From contig JBCDEC010000045.1 in assembly GCA_039179965.1 (NCBI GenBank), positions 1-23,508 of the forward strand: DNA of 23,508 nucleotides. Direction: 5' to 3'. The notes under the pieces are model-generated. The model searched no databases. It saw only the letters and a program-made list of their open reading frames with translations, and had not been told where the DNA came from. The translations under genes were made by a program, and so were the position numbers. This DNA comes from Marinibacterium sp039179965. Lineage in GTDB: Bacteria; Pseudomonadota; Alphaproteobacteria; Rhodobacterales; Rhodobacteraceae. Of the stretch, positions 22,886-23,508 are shown in pieces. Position 1 is the first letter of the stretch, and each line of letters begins with the position of its first letter.

Positions 22886-23508
22886 TCAATCGGGAATGAA
22901 GCGTTTGGCCAGCCGGGCCTCCTGGTGCTGCATCAGCTCTTCTGCCGCGGCCATATGCGAGGCCATGATCCTGCGCGCGGCCTGCGGGTCGCCTCGCCTC
23001 AGCGCCTCGATCAGATCCAGCTGATGTTGCCGCCCGCGCCGCCAAAGTTCGTGGTTGGGCACGTCGTAAAGCTTCCGGTACACCGTCATCTCGGTCAGCA
23101 TCCGGGCCATAAAGGCAATCACAAACCCCAGCAGCGGATTATCCGCGAACTCCGCCAACTTGGCATGAAAGGCCAGCGAGGCAATGTGTTCGCGTTTTTC
23201 CTCTTCCGCCGACTGCGCGGGCTTGTCATGCGCACCGACCATCTCTGCCAGCTCGCTCAGCTGCGCCGGGCTTAGCGCTCCGGCCAGCCCCGCCGCCAGT
23301 TCAGGCTCCAGCGCCTTGCGCATCTGGTAGATGTCCGCCAGCGACAGGTCGTGGAAGTAAAAGTAGTTCCCCAACAGCGACAACGCCCGATCCTGCGAGA
23401 CCTCGCCGACGAAACTGCCGCCGCCCGGCCCCGTCCGGGTCGCGATCAGCCCCTGGGCTTCGAGAATGCGCAACGCTTCGCGCACGGTGCCCTTGGACAC
23501 GGCAAACA
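22886..23508 (-). CDS. GntR family regulator with FCD domain, 5' end outside window
   Basis: The visible frame enters from the right edge reading FAVSKGTVREALRILEAQG, which is the recognition part of a GntR winged helix, so the true start lies outside and the methionine-like codon at 23500 is internal. GGGSFV, the wing, follows. The C-terminal all-helical FCD ligand domain has MRKALEPELA, FHAKLAEFADN and a late pair of histidines (RQHQLDLIEAL and ASHMAAAEELM), which in FCD proteins bind a metal and the acid ligand. Members repress catabolic and uptake genes until an organic acid or amino acid is bound. By position it probably controls the divergent DUF1028 and importer genes through the AT-rich sites at 21866-21911. 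About 207 residues are visible. Confidence 0.93.
   Translation of the reverse strand, partial: FAVSKGTVREALRILEAQGLIATRTGPGGGSFVGEVSQDRALSLLGNYFYFHDLSLADIYQMRKALEPELAAGLAGALSPAQLSELAEMVGAHDKPAQSAEEEKREHIASLAFHAKLAEFADNPLLGFVIAFMARMLTEMTVYRKLYDVPNHELWRRGRQHQLDLIEALRRGDPQAARRIMASHMAAAEELMQHQEARLAKRFIPD

Overview
The window looks like a chromosomal segment of a GC-rich alphaproteobacterium, most likely Rhodobacterales/Roseobacter-like. The grounds are high GC, the serC-serA order with the alphaproteobacterial form of SerC, a structured leader ahead of serC, a GC-rich palindromic repeat between serC and serA, and the style of the coding sequences. This placement rests on familiarity with such genomes, not on a database search.

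Layout. (1) 1-2475, minus strand: serine biosynthesis operon, structured leader > serC > REP-like palindromes > serA (serA runs off the left edge). (2) 2476-6787, plus strand: about 600 noncoding bases, then a 990-residue helical protein ending in a zinc peptidase domain that resembles anthrax lethal factor (HEIGHAVDD, then GEWFSE), followed 24 bases later by a CpXC-domain protein. This two-gene module is the best candidate for an undescribed system here. (3) 7066-10815: a small secreted protein, a VOC/PhnB-like protein, a membrane methyltransferase-like protein coupled to an 89-residue unknown, and a COQ8/UbiB-type ABC1 kinase-like protein. (4) 10791-13707: a scarred region with a frameshifted and internally deleted MFS transporter remnant, a degenerate primase-like protein, an isochorismatase-fold hydrolase, a SnoaL-like protein of lower GC, and two stretches with no recognisable gene. 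(5) 13708-16202, minus strand: a membrane-anchored glycerophosphodiester phosphodiesterase translationally coupled to a secreted phospholipase A2-like protein, a plausible phospholipid-degradation pair. (6) 16369-23508: a complete peptide/opine/nickel-family ABC importer on the minus strand, in which one permease and one ATPase are fused into a single 629-residue polypeptide. It diverges from a DUF1028 protein, and a GntR/FCD regulator (cut by the right edge) lies beyond.

How the parts work together. serC and serA catalyse consecutive steps of the phosphoserine pathway. The importer genes overlap by ATGA junctions from permease to last ATPase. The binding-protein gene is first and is separated from the rest by a strong stem-loop, which would fit higher binding-protein output. 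The AT-rich 91-base gap between the binding protein and DUF1028 carries a near-perfect palindrome and a repeated 15-mer, natural candidate sites for the neighbouring GntR regulator. No tRNA, rRNA, CRISPR array or intact insertion sequence was seen.
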